Positions 10,927-23,700 of a stretch of 64,000 nucleotides of DNA are shown piece by piece. Position numbers and translations under genes: made by a program. Within the stretch, counting starts at the first letter, position 1; every line of letters begins with the position of its first letter. Source of the DNA: Dendrocalamus latiflorus (taxonomy: Eukaryota > Streptophyta > Magnoliopsida > Poales > Poaceae). The notes beneath the pieces are model-generated. The model searched no databases, had not been told where the DNA came from, and saw only the letters and a program-made list of their open reading frames with translations. The DNA is taken from positions 54,022,200 to 54,086,199 of the forward strand of contig CM029612.1 of the NCBI GenBank assembly GCA_017311315.1, in the 5' to 3' direction.

Positions 10927-13260
10927 TACTCCTACCCGTGCATATCATTCTCAACGATCGCCTAAAAAACAAACAAAGCAAGGGTGAGTCCGAAGACTCA
11001 GTAAGTACACGATAAAATAATGGCGTTAACACACCAATTTAATAATTTCTATTTTCAGGAACTGCACATCACTATCTCTGTAACTGTTTTACTGTTATCA
11101 CTTTCATGCAATGCAATGCGATGCATCTATAATTATATCACTGTTTTGTTCTGTTTTCATGCAATATGATGTGATGCGTCTGTCACTATAGCTTATCCCG
11201 GTAGAGCGGAGTGTTCATCCATCGATGAACCACTCAATCCCCGTCCTCTTTTATACGGGAATCCAAACTCCACTCCCGCGGAGTACCTACTGAAGTAGGT
11301 CTTGTTATCTGTGTATGAGTGCAATACATGATACAACATGCTTTCAATGTTGGCATTTAATCATAGGTAGCACTCATCAAAGTATGAATAGTACGTAATC
11401 ATAAGTACTTAGAACATGGCATGGAAGACACAAAATACTAATTATTTACCACAATCCACTATTCTACTATGCACTTGCCTGTTAACCAAGTGGACGACGC
11501 GTGGACGGCACCAAATCCAAACCGCCGCTTGCACAAGCATCACTTGACTCATCTTACTACAACGATACATGCGCCTATACGATCGACATTGATTCTACGT
11601 GCAAAGCCCAATACTAGTGTAAAGCTCGTGGGGTTAAGGATTCGAGGCTTGCATCGCAAAACCCTTTCTTTTTCTTTTTATCCTCTTTTCTTTTCTCTCT
11701 CTTTTTTCTTTTCGTTCCCCCTTTTTTTTTACCTGGTCGGCCATTACCTCCCTTCTCTCTTGTTTCTTTCTCATTTTGGTGCTCCTCCAGGCGGCTTGGA
11801 TGCTCATGGCCAAGCTCGAGCTCGTCAGCCCTGAGCTCACCGCCGGCCACCAGCCGCCTCTCATGCGCCTCCACTCACCTACCCCCCTTCTCTCTTGTCC
11901 GGGCGCTAGGGCGCGGCCTACCCCTGCGCCTCTGGCCACCAGCGGCGATGCCCTGCTTGGCTGGATCTGTCGGCTTCCTACTGTCGACCACCTCTAGCGA
12001 TGCTCCTCCCCTCACTCCTCGTCCTAAATCCGGCCAACCAGGACCGGATTCGCACGCGGCGTGTCAACCTTGGGGTTGCCTAGACTGGCCTCCGGTTCAA
12101 CTCCAACTGGCGCCAACCACCTTAAGCATCATCGGTCCCTTGGGCCCAGGCGCCTGTGCCATTGCCTAACTTTCCTTGCCACTTGACACCACCGTAGCGC
12201 ATAGCGCATCGGCCCGGAGCCCGTCGTCGTCTCCGGATGCCTACACGGCGTCGCCATGGCACTCCCAGGCCACCAACTTTCCCTCTATGGCTACAACTTG
12301 GCCCCCAAGCCACCATCGCCCTACGCCTGCTCGGTTGCCGATGCCCTAGCTTGGCCTCCAGCTATGGGCGAGCCCCAAGTGCCGTTATCCCCCAGGACAG
12401 TCCAACTACTCCTCTCTTTACTTAACGTATCTTGCTGTAGCTTCTAGTTTTGTTTCTGCCATACTCTTCCTCACGCATGGTTGGGGAAAGTAAACCTTAA
12501 TGGGCTCGGGTTGGATGGGGAAGAGAACGCAATGATGAAGGTCATGGTGGCAACAGTGCTCTCTATACATTCCTGTTAGCCCTTCTCGCCTCCTCTTTGT
12601 CTCGGCCCAGTTCGGCGTGGCTCCGGTGATCCTAGGCAGCTTACAGTCACCGTGGGCTCCATCCTCACACCGTCAGTTTTCCCCAACTCCCAAAGCTCCT
12701 CTCCTCTGCTTCTCTCTTCCTCACATCCTCTCTGAAAAATGGTGGTTTCCGTGGGTTTTGTGGATGGCTTGGTTGGCTCTCTTAGTTTTGCTCTATCGTT
12801 GGGCAAAGGGAAGTGAGAAGAAGATAATAGAATGGCTTGGCTTCTTGCCTTTACCTTGGTTTGGTTGTGGCCAGCTCTCAGTTGGGGAAAGAAAGAACTT
12901 GGATGAGAAATGGGAAGTTGGCTCTTGGCTTGCTCTCTAGGTTTTGCCTTTGCCTTGGCTGTGAGAGGAGGAGAAAATGAGGGAACAAATGAGAACATGT
13001 GGGCTTGTTGGCTTGCTTATGGGGCATGGTCGTAAGACTCTCTTGGCTTTGTGCAATACCCAAACCGCCCTTGCCTCATCAGTCATCCCTCCTCTTGTGG
13101 CTGTTAGCCTCAAGGGCATTTTGGTCCAAGGGACTCTGCACTGTGCTTTGGGGGTTTCTACTGCGGCAGGTAAGTATGAAATTTTCCGCCAGATGATGAA
13201 ACCCAAACACGAGATGGTGTCGACCGGTTGCGGACGGTCTGGGAACCTGGATGAGCGCTA
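10927..13260. mobile_element. Probable degenerate LTR-retrotransposon remnant
   Basis: Composition resembles an old LTR: a GGTGAGTCC...ACTCAGTAAG segment near 10980, repeated ATGCAATGCGATGC words (11105-11180), then an AT-rich stretch followed by a 1.5 kb GC-rich block (11640-13260) full of short frames in both strands with no domain. It directly abuts the young LARD-like element, which probably inserted into it. No PBS, polypurine tract or second LTR was found, so the class is inferred from style only. Confidence 0.35.
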
Positions 13261-14940
13261 AACGTTCGGCATTTCTAAGGCCGATGGGTCTGACAGAAAA
13301 GCTCTTCTTCGTTACTTCTTTTATTCTCTCTTGGATTATTTCATTTCTCGCTTTTCTTTACTACTGGTATTACAAGTTTTTAGGCTATTCGTGAGAGAGA
13401 GGGTACGGAGCAATAGAATCTCATGTGATGTTTTAGTCGATATAAATGAAGTCACTACAGTGTGTATTACAATCAATTTATAGATCATACCTTAAAAAAC
13501 ACTCCATTTAAAAACTAGTCGCTGTAAAAAAACTAAAAATATCTTTTAAAAGCTGAAAAGTAGATCCCCCATACATCTAAGAATCTATCGGATGCGCAAA
13601 GTGCAAAGTAGACCTTGGGGATGGCAATTGTGCCAGTTGATTAGTGGTAAAATTAATATATTTTTTAATATTTAAAGTTAGGTTCCAAAGTAGATTGTCT
13701 TGTAGAGTTATTCTGGTAAAAGCTAAAGCGTAGAGGTTGCTGTGCTTGTAGAGTTATTCCGATAAAGCGTAGAGGTTGCCTTGCGTTAACTACTATCACA
13801 TCGGGCGTTCTATAGATATGTGTCTAGCAACGTCGTGGTCCTCTAATTGTAGTTAGTAGCACAAAGATGCTACTGTAAGACTATATCATCACCTAAATCT
13901 GAATCGCAAGAGCATTTTTCTATATGTTTCATTTGATTCTTTTTTCTTTATTTTCTCACAAGGAAATAAGGTTATTTATTTTCGTCTATAGGGAAAAGGT
14001 GGTAAACCACTCCACGCCCGCTTAGATGCTACAGCAGTTGGTACAACCCCCCCCCCCCCTATTACTGCACTTTTTTCTGCAGAATGTTGACCTTTCGGCT
14101 GTAAATCCAACGGCTATACAAAATACACGTATGTGGAATCAGCCGAGAAAGAGACGAATCAAAACTGACCCTACGACATTTTTTTTGACTTTTGCCTTCT
14201 CAAAAAAATCAAAACAAACGGACGTTCAGAGTCATATGCGTCATCTATATCGATACCTTCATCATTCATCATCATACCAAAAACATAAGCTACGAGACAC
14301 AGTTAAAAGAATATGGCTTTGGGCCTGTTCTTTTCCTCCGAAGCTAGTGGCTTTTGACTTTTGCTACAGTATCTAACTTTCAAACGAAGTATTTTCTCAA
14401 GACGGGGTCTATAAGTTAAACGATGTATACGTTAAAAGCCCAACATCTGTACCATCCAAAATCGCAAGTGAGTATCTCCCCCTCCGTAATCTGTACCATA
14501 AACAACCAAAATTCAAAAATTTCAGATAAAAGCTAAGTCGCAACCGTTGCTAAACAGGCCTTTGTGTGGCAGACGTTTTCGCTGTCCGCTGCTTATAAGA
14601 CCGTTACGCGGTGAAAGGGCCAAATGGGCCAAATCCCACCTGCGCTTGTGGGCCAACCATGTCCGCATCCACCATGTCATGGCCCTTCTTCGTATGAGAT
14701 CAACGCCGACGTATACACCCCACCGGCCGGTGGCATACAGACGACGCACGCGTGCCGTGGTGTGGATAAGCCGCTTGTGGCCGCCTGGACCTCCCCATCC
14801 ACACCACACGCGCGCCATGCAGCAAGACACCAATGGCCACAAACCCGTGCGTACCAGTCAGTATACCACCCGCCTCTTACAGCCTCGAGAAAGAAGCTGA
14901 GCCGGCCGGCGTATCGTTCTAAGAGCAAGGACTAGCTAGC
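13261..14940. other. Intergenic region with MITE copies
   Basis: No gene seen. It contains two members of the recurring GGCCTGTT family (13428-13530 and 14321-14560) and a poly-C run at about 14047-14059. The last 200 bp is GC-rich and is probably the promoter and 5' UTR of the downstream TSP9-like gene. No clear TATA box is visible there. Confidence 0.5.
14321..14560 (+). mobile_element. MITE, GGCCTGTT family, full-length copy
   Basis: The segment opens GGGCCTGTTCTTTT and closes AACAGGCC, giving short terminal inverted repeats. The core CTACAGTATCTAACTTTCAAA recurs, diverged, at about eight other places in the window (near 13430, 16145, 16781, 29995, 30960, 32262, 35297, 35655) in both orientations. 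No target duplication was resolved. Confidence 0.55.
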
Positions 14941-15276
14941 ATGGCGTCGGTGGGCTTTGGCACCGGCGTGGCGGCCGTGGCGCCGGCGTCGTTGGCTGGC
15001 AGGGGCGGACGGAGGCGGCGGTTCGCGGTGGTCGTGCCGGCCGCGACGAGGAGCGGCGGCAGCCAGGCGGCGGCCAAGGAGGAGAAGGGGCTCGTCGAAT
15101 TCATCTTCGGCGCCCTCTTCAAGGAGGATCAGCTCGTGGAGACGGACCCCCTCCTCAACAAGGTCGACGGCGCGCCGTCCTCCGGAAGCACCGTCTCGCG
15201 GAAGGCCGGCGGCAAGAAGCCTGCAGCGGACGGCGGCGGGTTCAACCTCGCCGGGTTGTTCGCCAAGAAAGAGTGA
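14941..15276 (+). CDS. TSP9: TSP9-like thylakoid soluble phosphoprotein, chloroplast precursor
   Basis: Single-exon 111-residue protein. Residues 1 to about 42 are rich in Ala, Ser, Arg and Gly with few acidic residues, as in a chloroplast transit peptide. The mature part has the TSP9 pattern: a short helical segment EKGLVEFIFGALFKEDQ (49-64), then ETDPLL (67-72), a Lys/Gly/Ser-rich flexible middle, and the characteristic C-terminal GLFAKKE. In other plants TSP9 is a small basic protein on the stromal face of thylakoids that is phosphorylated in light and associates with light-harvesting complex II and photosystems. The length fits the family (about 100 residues before processing). The Met at 14941 is preceded by an AGCTAGC leader and is the only start giving a transit peptide. 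Identification is from motif memory without alignment. Confidence 0.8.
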   Translation: MASVGFGTGVAAVAPASLAGRGGRRRRFAVVVPAATRSGGSQAAAKEEKGLVEFIFGALFKEDQLVETDPLLNKVDGAPSSGSTVSRKAGGKKPAADGGGFNLAGLFAKKE

Positions 15277-18123
15277 ACGTACGGTATATATATGTATGTA
15301 CACGTACGTACGTGCATGCATATGAATGATATAGCTCCATTGCTTACCGATCGGTGTAATTCATGAAACTCCAAGTAGGATTTGCTTTGGAAAGATTGCA
15401 TATACGTGTGGTGCGATTCAAGTGATTTTTGATGTGATAATGTCATGTACTTTATACTTCACGTAGAATTTGTTATTTTTCTTCAGCTCAGCATGACATG
15501 GAACTGAAGGTGTTAAGCTTGCTGATCTTCTTGTCTGTCCCTGATCTTGCCAATTTACTGATTTAGGAACTATCAATCTTAGACACACAGAGAGCTCTTG
15601 AGAGAGCAACAACAGACCCAACAAAGTGTTGGCATGAGCCAAATCTGCGACCTCTTGCATAAAAATTGGTGATGTTTTCACATAATGCCCTGAAGATTGG
15701 TTGATTGACAACAAGGTGGAAGCACAGATCCTTTCTTTTTATTTTGCATGATTGTTCGGTTCAACTTCTTGAGCAGAGATTGGAAAGAGTTTCAATTGGT
15801 GGCTAATCGTCGTCGTCGTCGTCTTCTTCTTCTGCTGCTGCTGCTGCTGCAGAGTGCTTCTGCATTGCCGCAGTTATGGAACAAAACTGTGGGCATGCAC
15901 GCATGGTGTACCCTTATGAATACAGAGAAAGAATGCACAGAACTTTGCATAAAATCCATGATTGACGCATCAAGGGCGAATGAACTCTGATCATCTCTCT
16001 GTACAGTTGATAGGTAGGGTTGCTGTGGGACCTTTTCTTGTTACAATCACGCCAGGATAAGGCAAATTAGGACATTTTTGCCTTTGCCAAGAATATCCCA
16101 GCAAAAAGACCTGTTAAGAACAAGTAGAATTGTATCATATATATGGTTTGTTCTTTATAGCTGTGGCTTATGACTCGACATAGATTACGGAGAGAGATGT
16201 TCGCTTGCGATTTTAGATGATATAGATGTTAGACTTTTAACGTGTACTACAATTAACTTATAGATCTCGTCTTGAAAAAATAATCTTTTTGAAAGTTAGG
16301 TACTGTAGCAAATGCCAAAAGTCGGTTACAAAAACCGAAAAGAACATGCCCATAAATTCATAGGATAATAGGGTAACATGGGAAAATAATCAGCAGTGAT
16401 CAAACAAAAAACCAAAATAATCAAGCAAGTTTGATTTGGGGTTCAAGCTTGGATTTGGGTTCGAACTCAGCTCGATGCTCAAGTTCAACTCAAGTAAGTT
16501 TGATAATAGCTAACAATCCAATATGAACCATTTTCAACCATAACAAATGTTCAAATTCAAGCAAGTTTGTTAAGAGTTAATACGTAGTAATATTCAATAA
16601 GTGAAAATAGAAAAATTATTATAAATCATAACATAATAACATACATATCTTAAATAGAAACAAATATAAAAAGAGAAAGAGTTAAGAGATGCAAGCGAGC
16701 TCATTGAAGCTCGCGAGCTATTCAAGCGAACTCATGAGCACGAGAGAAAGCTCGAAATTGATCTCGAGCTCAACTTAGGCTGCGTTCGGGATGGCTTTAC
16801 TTTGGTTTTGGATTATATTTGCTACCGTAACTTGCTTTTAAATGGTACGTTTTTTAAAGTGGAGTCTATAAGTAAATTGTAGTAGACATTGTACCGAGTT
16901 TAGCTATGCCAGTCAAAATCGCATATAACTATTTCTCTCTATGTATTGTCTTGCAAACACATAGAATTCAAAAACCATAGCCCAAAAGATGAAGTCACAG
17001 CCCAAAATAACCTACACTTATTTTAAGAGCCTAAAGCGAGCCATTGCTCGAGCCTCGTGAGCGTCTCTGTTTCCCCTACGCAATTTCCTGATTTTTTTAA
17101 ATAATATATTTTTATTCTGAATTACAAATTTATGCCTGTAAATTGTTTTTAGCAGTTTTGATCATATGTCACCGCACGGTTGGATGACTTGGGCTAATTG
17201 CCCAACCGTCGGACAACACATTGCAAAGTCGCCCAACCGTTGGATGACTAGTCCAAGTCGCCTAAAGGTTAGACGACTTTGCCTCTAGTCACCCAACAGT
17301 TGATCAACAAGCCATCTTTGAGAATTAACAAAAAAAAAGCTGCTGCAAAATTTTTTCAATCTAGTCTCTCTAGCTGAGAGGACTAGACATTAATTTGCAC
17401 AAATCCAAGTCTTTGGTCTCTTGCTGCACCTTTGTTTATTTAGTTTCCTGTGTGCTACGTAACACTGCAGCTCTACAAATCTTTCTTATTTTGTGGGCCA
17501 AAATATCATAAAGTTGATGCATAGGCTTTTCTATACTCATAGATTGCATATTGCATTGATCTCTCTAGAGAGAAAGACTACTTTGCACCAAGTTCCAAGA
17601 CCTTGACTCCCTCTTGTAGCACATATTCAAACCGATAGCACTACTAAAAGATCAGAGAGAGAGTAAGGATACTGTTACTGTCTCAGTTCCAAGATATTTT
17701 ATCTCAACCGAGAACAAAATAAAAAAGAAAAGAAAAAGAAGACTCAGTTCAGAGAGAGAGAGAGCCGGTAAAAAAAGAAACAGCGAAAAAAACTAGAGGA
17801 TTGCCGCTTAATCGTTGGGAGATTTTGGTTAGTCATCTAACTGTGGAACGATATATAATCAAAACTGTAAAAAAGAGAGAGTAGATATAATGCTATAATT
17901 CTGAATAAAAAATTATTATTTGAAAAAATTCTGCATTTCCCCGTTTGATGGATTAGCCAAGAACCCTAATAAAATTCCCCCTCCTTCCTCTCCAGACTCC
18001 AGCCCCCCGTCGAATCCTACTTCGTCTCCCAAAATCGGCTCAAGATTCTGCTCGAGTAGCGTCAGTTTCCTCTAGTGAGGGAGGGATCCGACCCATCTCG
18101 GCGGCGGAGGCTGGTCGGGGGAG
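15277..18123. other. Intergenic region with microsatellite, MITEs and a MULE-like element
   Basis: The TSP9-like 3' UTR should occupy the first few hundred bases. A compound trinucleotide repeat (CGT, CTT, CTG) lies at 15809-15850. MITE family copies lie near 16145-16360 (minus) and 16781-16990 (plus), with a long-TIR element at 17089-17930. CT- and purine-rich sequence before 18124 is the probable 5' UTR of the next gene. No other gene was recognised. Confidence 0.5.
17089..17930. mobile_element. MULE-like element with long AT-rich TIRs and internal word repeats
   Basis: The left end TGATTTTTTTAAATAAT and the complement of the right end, AGAATTTTTTCAAATAAT, begin imperfect inverted repeats. 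These extend roughly 100 bp inward, through TTATTCTGAATTA and CAGTTTTGAT. The flanks GCAATTTCC (17080-17088) and GCATTTCCC (17931-17939) match at 7 of 9, consistent with an aged 9-bp Mutator-type duplication. Inside, the word CCCAACCGTTGGATGAC recurs in variants at 17175-17300. No transposase. Confidence 0.5.
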
Positions 18124-20037
18124 ATGAATCCTCTGACGCAGGTGAAGCGGACGCAGGTGATCAACCAGAAGGAGGCGCTTCTGGGCATCAGCGAGGATGC
18201 CTCGTGGCACGCCAAGTTCAAGGACTCCGCCTACGTCTTCGTCGGCGGCATCCCCTACGACCTCACTGAGGGCGACCTCCTCGCCGTCTTCGCGCAGTAA
18301 GCACCCCCCCCCCCCCCCCCCAGCTGTGTTCCTCTCCCCGTGGATGCGCCAGGGAGATCTGAGTGGTTTGCGGTCTCGATCTCAGGTACGGCGAGGTGGT
18401 CGATGTCAACCTCGTGCGCGACAAGGGAACCGGCAAATCCAAGGGATTCGCGTTTCTTGCGTACGAGGACCAGAGGAGCACCATTCTTGCTGTCGGTGAG
18501 GTTTCTTGTACTTTTTTCACTTGGGTCTTTTCTGCGTGTAGTTTCAATTGATTCTTTGCCGAAGTGCTGTACTTTTTGCTAAATTTCTGTGGTGTAGATA
18601 ATTTGAATGGAGCTAAGGTTCTTGGGAGGATTATAAGGGTTGACCATGTAAGCAAGTACAAGAAGAAGGAGGAGGAAGATGAGGAGGAGCTGAAAAAGAA
18701 GAGGGAGGCCCGTGGTGTTTGCTATGCATTCCAGAAAGGCGAGTGCAACCGCGGAGATTCCTGCAAATTTTCCCATGATGAGCAGGTACCCGTCCCCACG
18801 TCTGCATTGACCAATTTATTATATGATTATTCACTAGAAATGCACAGCTGACTTGTACTTGAAAGAGTAAAAGTATGCTGAAAGATCACTTGTTAACTAG
18901 AAAATGAGTCTATTGTCATTTCACCACAACGTTTCTTGGAATATCAATACCTTCTCATGATGAGGATGTGCTGGGAACTTGCAAGATGCAAGGCCTTTAC
19001 GGCTTTACGTATTGACTAATGGAATGCAAATCAGGATGATTCTTACATGATTAGTGCTAACGAGATTGCATAAAAACCAGTACACTTTACCAATTCCTAG
19101 TAGAATTTTTGACCAAGGCATAACCAATCTGCCTTTTCATCTTAATTGTTGCTAGACTACACTGTAGTGTATAATAGTGGTCATGACTTTACGCGCACTG
19201 AGCTAATTACCTGCATTTGTGGAATTCTATAGCGGACATGTGAATTAGGAGGAACATTACTAGATGTTTTAACATCTGTTGTCAGAAATGAAAGCTCCAT
19301 TTCTGTTATTATTGGCTTGTGCTAGATATGGCTATATGCTATAGACTAATGCCTCATGCAAAATTTCTGTTATGTTTGCAACAACATGAATGCTTCTCTG
19401 AATGCAGAAGTCATCACTAATGTAGGGTGCCCTTCTTCTATTGTGATGTGTACTTGGCTCGAAATATTTTTCCTTTATGCTTATAGTTTATCAGTTAGCT
19501 GGTTCAGTAATTGTAGGGTAAGCATGCTTGGAAACTAATTCTGATGTTCATGAATTATACTTTCAGAGAAATGCAAACACTGGTTGGGGTTCTAAGGAGG
19601 AGAGCAATGCAAGATGGGAGCATGACAGACACCGTGATCCACCAAAGAGCCACAAAAATGCCCCTTCGAGTGGTGCAGAACAAAGATTCCCTAACAGGAC
19701 AAAAGAGGAGTCCAGATCAGCGGACAGGGAAAGTCAAGCCTCAAGATCAGAGGTGTACAGAGACCGTGATTCTAGGAGGAAGCATAGTGATAGAAGCACA
19801 AAAGATTGTGGCAGGTACGAGCATGACAAATCACCTGAGAGATCAAGAGGCGAGAGACAGAAAAACGATGACAGATATGCGCAAGGAAGAGAAGAAATAT
19901 CAGAAAGGTACAGGTCAGAAGTGAAACATGATGAAGGAGATATGCGCAAGCGGTCAAGGCACGAGAGAGATTCTAGCGGACGTTATGAAAAAAGGGGCGA
20001 CGAAGAGGCAGAACAGTACAGGAAATCGCGGAGATAG
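18124..20037 (+). CDS. C3H25: RRM and CCCH zinc-finger splicing protein (C3H25 / RBMX2-Ist3 type)
   Basis: Four exons: 18124-18296, 18386-18495, 18598-18785 and 19567-20037. All junctions are GT-AG and the total of 942 nt gives 313 residues. Residues 36-112 form an RNA recognition motif with RNP2 YVFVGG (37-42) and RNP1 KGFAFLAY (77-84). An acidic-basic linker (116-132) leads to a CCCH finger, C136-x7-C144-x5-C150-x3-H154. The rest is a long RD/RS/RE-rich tail. This domain order matches plant homologues of RBMX2 and yeast Ist3/Snu17, a subunit of the RES complex bound to activated spliceosomes; the role here is inferred from family. The start follows a GAG ATG context and gives the conserved N-terminal NPLTQVKRTQ. 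Intron 1 holds a run of about 19 C. The gene is convergent with the anthranilate synthase gene, 695 bp apart. Confidence 0.88.
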
Positions 20038-20731
20038 AACTTGGCTTTGTAACGGCAGGTGTTGCTGTTCTAATCTGTTTGATGTTTGCACTTGTACAAG
20101 ATGGATAAATTTTGTTTAATCCTTTGATGTTGGGTACTATATATGTCTAGATTTCATCTTCTGGAGCTCTTTTTACAAAGTTTTTGAGCCTACTAGCCCA
20201 TGGATGAGTTTGCAGGATATTAACTCCCACTGGTTAGTCAGTGGCGATCAATGTTATACACTGATCTGGTGAATTTCGTGCCAGTTTAGACCCTTTACAA
20301 ATCATTAGAGAAACGCCATTTAACTGGATTGTGCAAATTGCAGGGAGCAGCTGTGCAAGTCCTATGTGGCTATGTTGTTCCAAGTTTTACGAAGAGAATT
20401 TAGTAGCCGCTACTGTCTACTGTGGGCAGGCTGCAGCTACTCCAGCTTCATAGTATTGTGTAGTTTTACATAGCGGACCAAAGACTAGTATTGTATAGTT
20501 TTCAAGTTCCCCTGTTATTAGAGTCTGCATCAATAAATACTTCACCTTCCGCTATAACGTTTCGAACGCAGACTAACCAGCTGTGATATTAAAAACTGCA
20601 GCCTGCGATACATTTACTGAGCTTATTACACTAGTTTTTATTCACTGCAGCAAGATCCTGCAGCACAGGCTGGAAAGGTTTCTGCTATAGACAGCAAATA
20701 AAGCATAGAACAAAGCTATCCTGAGTCCTGA
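20038..20731. other. Shared 3' intergenic region between convergent genes
   Basis: Holds the 3' UTRs of the C3H25-type gene (plus) and the anthranilate synthase gene (minus). AATAAA-like words occur near 20530 (plus, CAATAAATAC). No further gene seen. Confidence 0.5.
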
Positions 20732-23700
20732 CTAGCCATCTAGAAATGTAGATTCGGCAAGATCAATGGCACGCGCAAGGCCAGCAGCCTTGTTTAGACA
20801 CTCCTGGTGCTCCTCGTCGGGTTTGCTGTCAGCTACTATTCCAGCTCCAGCCTGAAGGTGAGCCACCCACTCCTGGCGAGCGTTCCTGTCCGCGTAAGAG
20901 TACATGGTGTCGAATCGAGAGCCGGTGGGAAAGACAATGGTCCGCAGAGCGAGTGCGATATCCATGTCTCCGCGGAAAGAAATCCCTCCAAAGCCACCAC
21001 TGTATGGCCCACGCATCTTCCCTTCCATCTGATCAATCAGTTCCATTGCTTTCACCTGGTTTGTTTCAGAAACAAGCATGGCAAATTGAACTCAGGGGAA
21101 CAGCTTTGATGCGTGGAAGATGAAGCAAATAAAAAGCGATTGACCAACTGTGGTTAACAGCCATTTGATGGAAAAGTCTGAAGATGCTGTACGGTTGGAA
21201 TTTTGACAAAGGTTTGCAGAAACTCATATATTTACAATGGATTTATCACCTATTTAGCCATATTAGACTGGTTTTTTGCCCAGACAACATTCATGTGATG
21301 CAGTCATATTTTTCCTTAATTGCAAAAGAACCAGCGCCAACAAGCTAGTAACAAGTATGTACTTACCTTTGGAGCACCGCTAACTGTTCCCACAGGCAAT
21401 GCTGCTCGCAGGGCATCCCAACAAGTAAGATCATCACGCAACTCCCCAGTGACCTACAGAAGTACAGAAATAGACCCCCACCTTGTGAGAATTGATAACA
21501 CAATTTAGCGAAGAGTGTTAATAGATATGATCATACGAAAAGTTGATTACCGTAACTTTTGAATCATTAGACCCATTTACTCCAAGACAACTATGAAGTC
21601 AATGATGACTTGCTTATATTATAAAATGTTTTAATAAATGATATAGATACATCCACGAAATATAGGAATTAGATATTATCAAAGTTTTCTTTCTGAGAAG
21701 CAGACTTACTGTTGAGCTAATGTGCATGACATGTGAATATCGTTCAACATTCATCAGTTTCTCCACCTTTACTGAACCTGGTTTGGACACCTGCAAAAAT
21801 GGCAAACTTAAAGTCAGAAGTGCAGTGAAGCAGCTAAGCAGTTTTAATTAAACCAGAGTGCTAGACATACAGATAAAAGTCCACTAACTAAGTCAGGCCT
21901 TTGTCTTAATTCAGTGGTCCGTTCTCAAGGCTTCAATAACAGTAGAATTTGGTTTCATGGCAAACCTGCCATTTTACAGGAAAATGCAGCCTAAAACCTA
22001 TTGAGGCAATAATCAGACAAATAGATACCTTTTTTTTTTGAATACTTGCTAGACAATTCTGAGAAACATTAAGGCAATTTTTGCTAATATTATGAGAAAA
22101 ACATTAAGACAATTTTGCTCCCCAGAAGAAACTAGACCATTGTAGATAGAGAAGACGGCAAGCATCATTTGCATTATCACCGTGTAATGAAATGGACCTT
22201 CATTTTAGAGGAATGAAACAAAGGCAATGATTTATCACAAATTGTCAGCCTGAATAAATATCATTCTTTCTGTATGCAGACCATGGAGGAATCCCAATAG
22301 GAATATTGATGGCACATTGGCACCTCTCTTTAATTGGCAAATTATGAAATGCACTGGAAATAGATTTGACTGGAAAGGAAAAGAAATGGGTGAAAAACCA
22401 AACCTTTCCAACATCATTCCGTCCCAGATCTACTAACATGATATGCTCAGCACACTGCTTTTCATCGCTCAACAGCAGCTGTTCTAAAACCTTGTCTTCT
22501 GCTTTTGTTTTCCCTCTCCTAATTGTTCCAGCAAGTGGCCGGTTGACAATTGTCCTCTGGCAAATGGAAAAATAATTGATCAACATGCTCGCTTGCACTA
22601 ATGATTTTTAGAAAATTTATGGCAGTGCAACGATCAGAGAGATTAACAGTAATTTCCCTGTAGGCAACGCACACAACAGCAAACTGCTAGTTGAGCAATT
22701 GTCTCTATTTTGGAAAGCAAACAGATAACACACACAATTGTAAATTCCATTTCACAGTCGCTGCAGTTGTCGCTATTTGGTCCAAGCTTCCTATTACGTT
22801 AAATACTATAAACGCACATTCTGAAGCCAAAGCCAAATTGTTGTTCCACCAAACTTTTTGGCATATTTCTATAAGGTGGTCAAGAAAGCCTTCAATCATT
22901 CTCCAAGGTGAAGAAAGGTAGAAAATTTCTTAAGGGTGAATTCCAACAAATAATGATGGAATCTGATAATACCTTAAATACACTTCTTAACAACTTAGGC
23001 ATATGCTCAAGGGGAAAAGAAACTAAAAATGAGGGGCAAATATTATGCCAAGTATGTCCTCCTGACTAAGGGTGCAAACGGAGCGGATAATTTTCATCCG
23101 ACCAACCGATCGAAGACTTGCATAGTGAATACGGAAGAGAGAAATGGATATCTGGTACTATCCGCATTCGACTCTGACTCCAAGAAAAAAATGCAAAAGA
23201 GGATACATGATGAACAATCTCTGTCCGTATCCGCTCTGCTTGCACCAAATACAAGAAAAACTCCACGTAGATGCGCTTTTCTAAAGGTGCTTTCCAATTT
23301 ATCTATAAAATTAGGAGTTATATAGTCTAGAGGTGCAAACAGAACGGATAGTTTCCGTCCGACTGATCGACCAAATGCTTACGAAGCGAATATGGAATAG
23401 AGAAATAGGTATCCAACACTATCCGTATTTGACTCTGCTCTGAGAAAAAAAAACAAAATAAGATACATGATGAGTGATATCCGTCCGTATCCACTCCGGT
23501 TGCACCTCTACTCCTGACATTATGTATCGAATAAGCTTTGGTGTTTCGTAAAGGCCATCACTATTCAACCAAGACATTGGATAGACACTAGGATAGACAT
23601 CAGTGTTGTAGTAATAAGTTTCCGTAACTACTAACTAGTGTAATTCTGTCTATTGTGAAGATGGTTGGAATAGAATAAATGCCCAGTGGCAGCTTGGCAT

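Noticed and set aside
11100..11180. Short repeated ATGCAATGCGATGC words as a CRISPR-like or tandem array
   Set aside because: Only a few irregular copies, eukaryotic context, typical of LTR sequence.
11469..13261. Chain of 60-140 codon frames suggesting a GC-rich gene
   Set aside because: Frames exist in all phases and both strands, no conserved motif, no consistent splice sites; better explained as old LTR sequence.
14547..14935. Overlapping 103-117 codon frames just upstream of the TSP9-like gene
   Set aside because: They overlap each other on both strands in the GC-rich promoter/5' UTR and have no domain.
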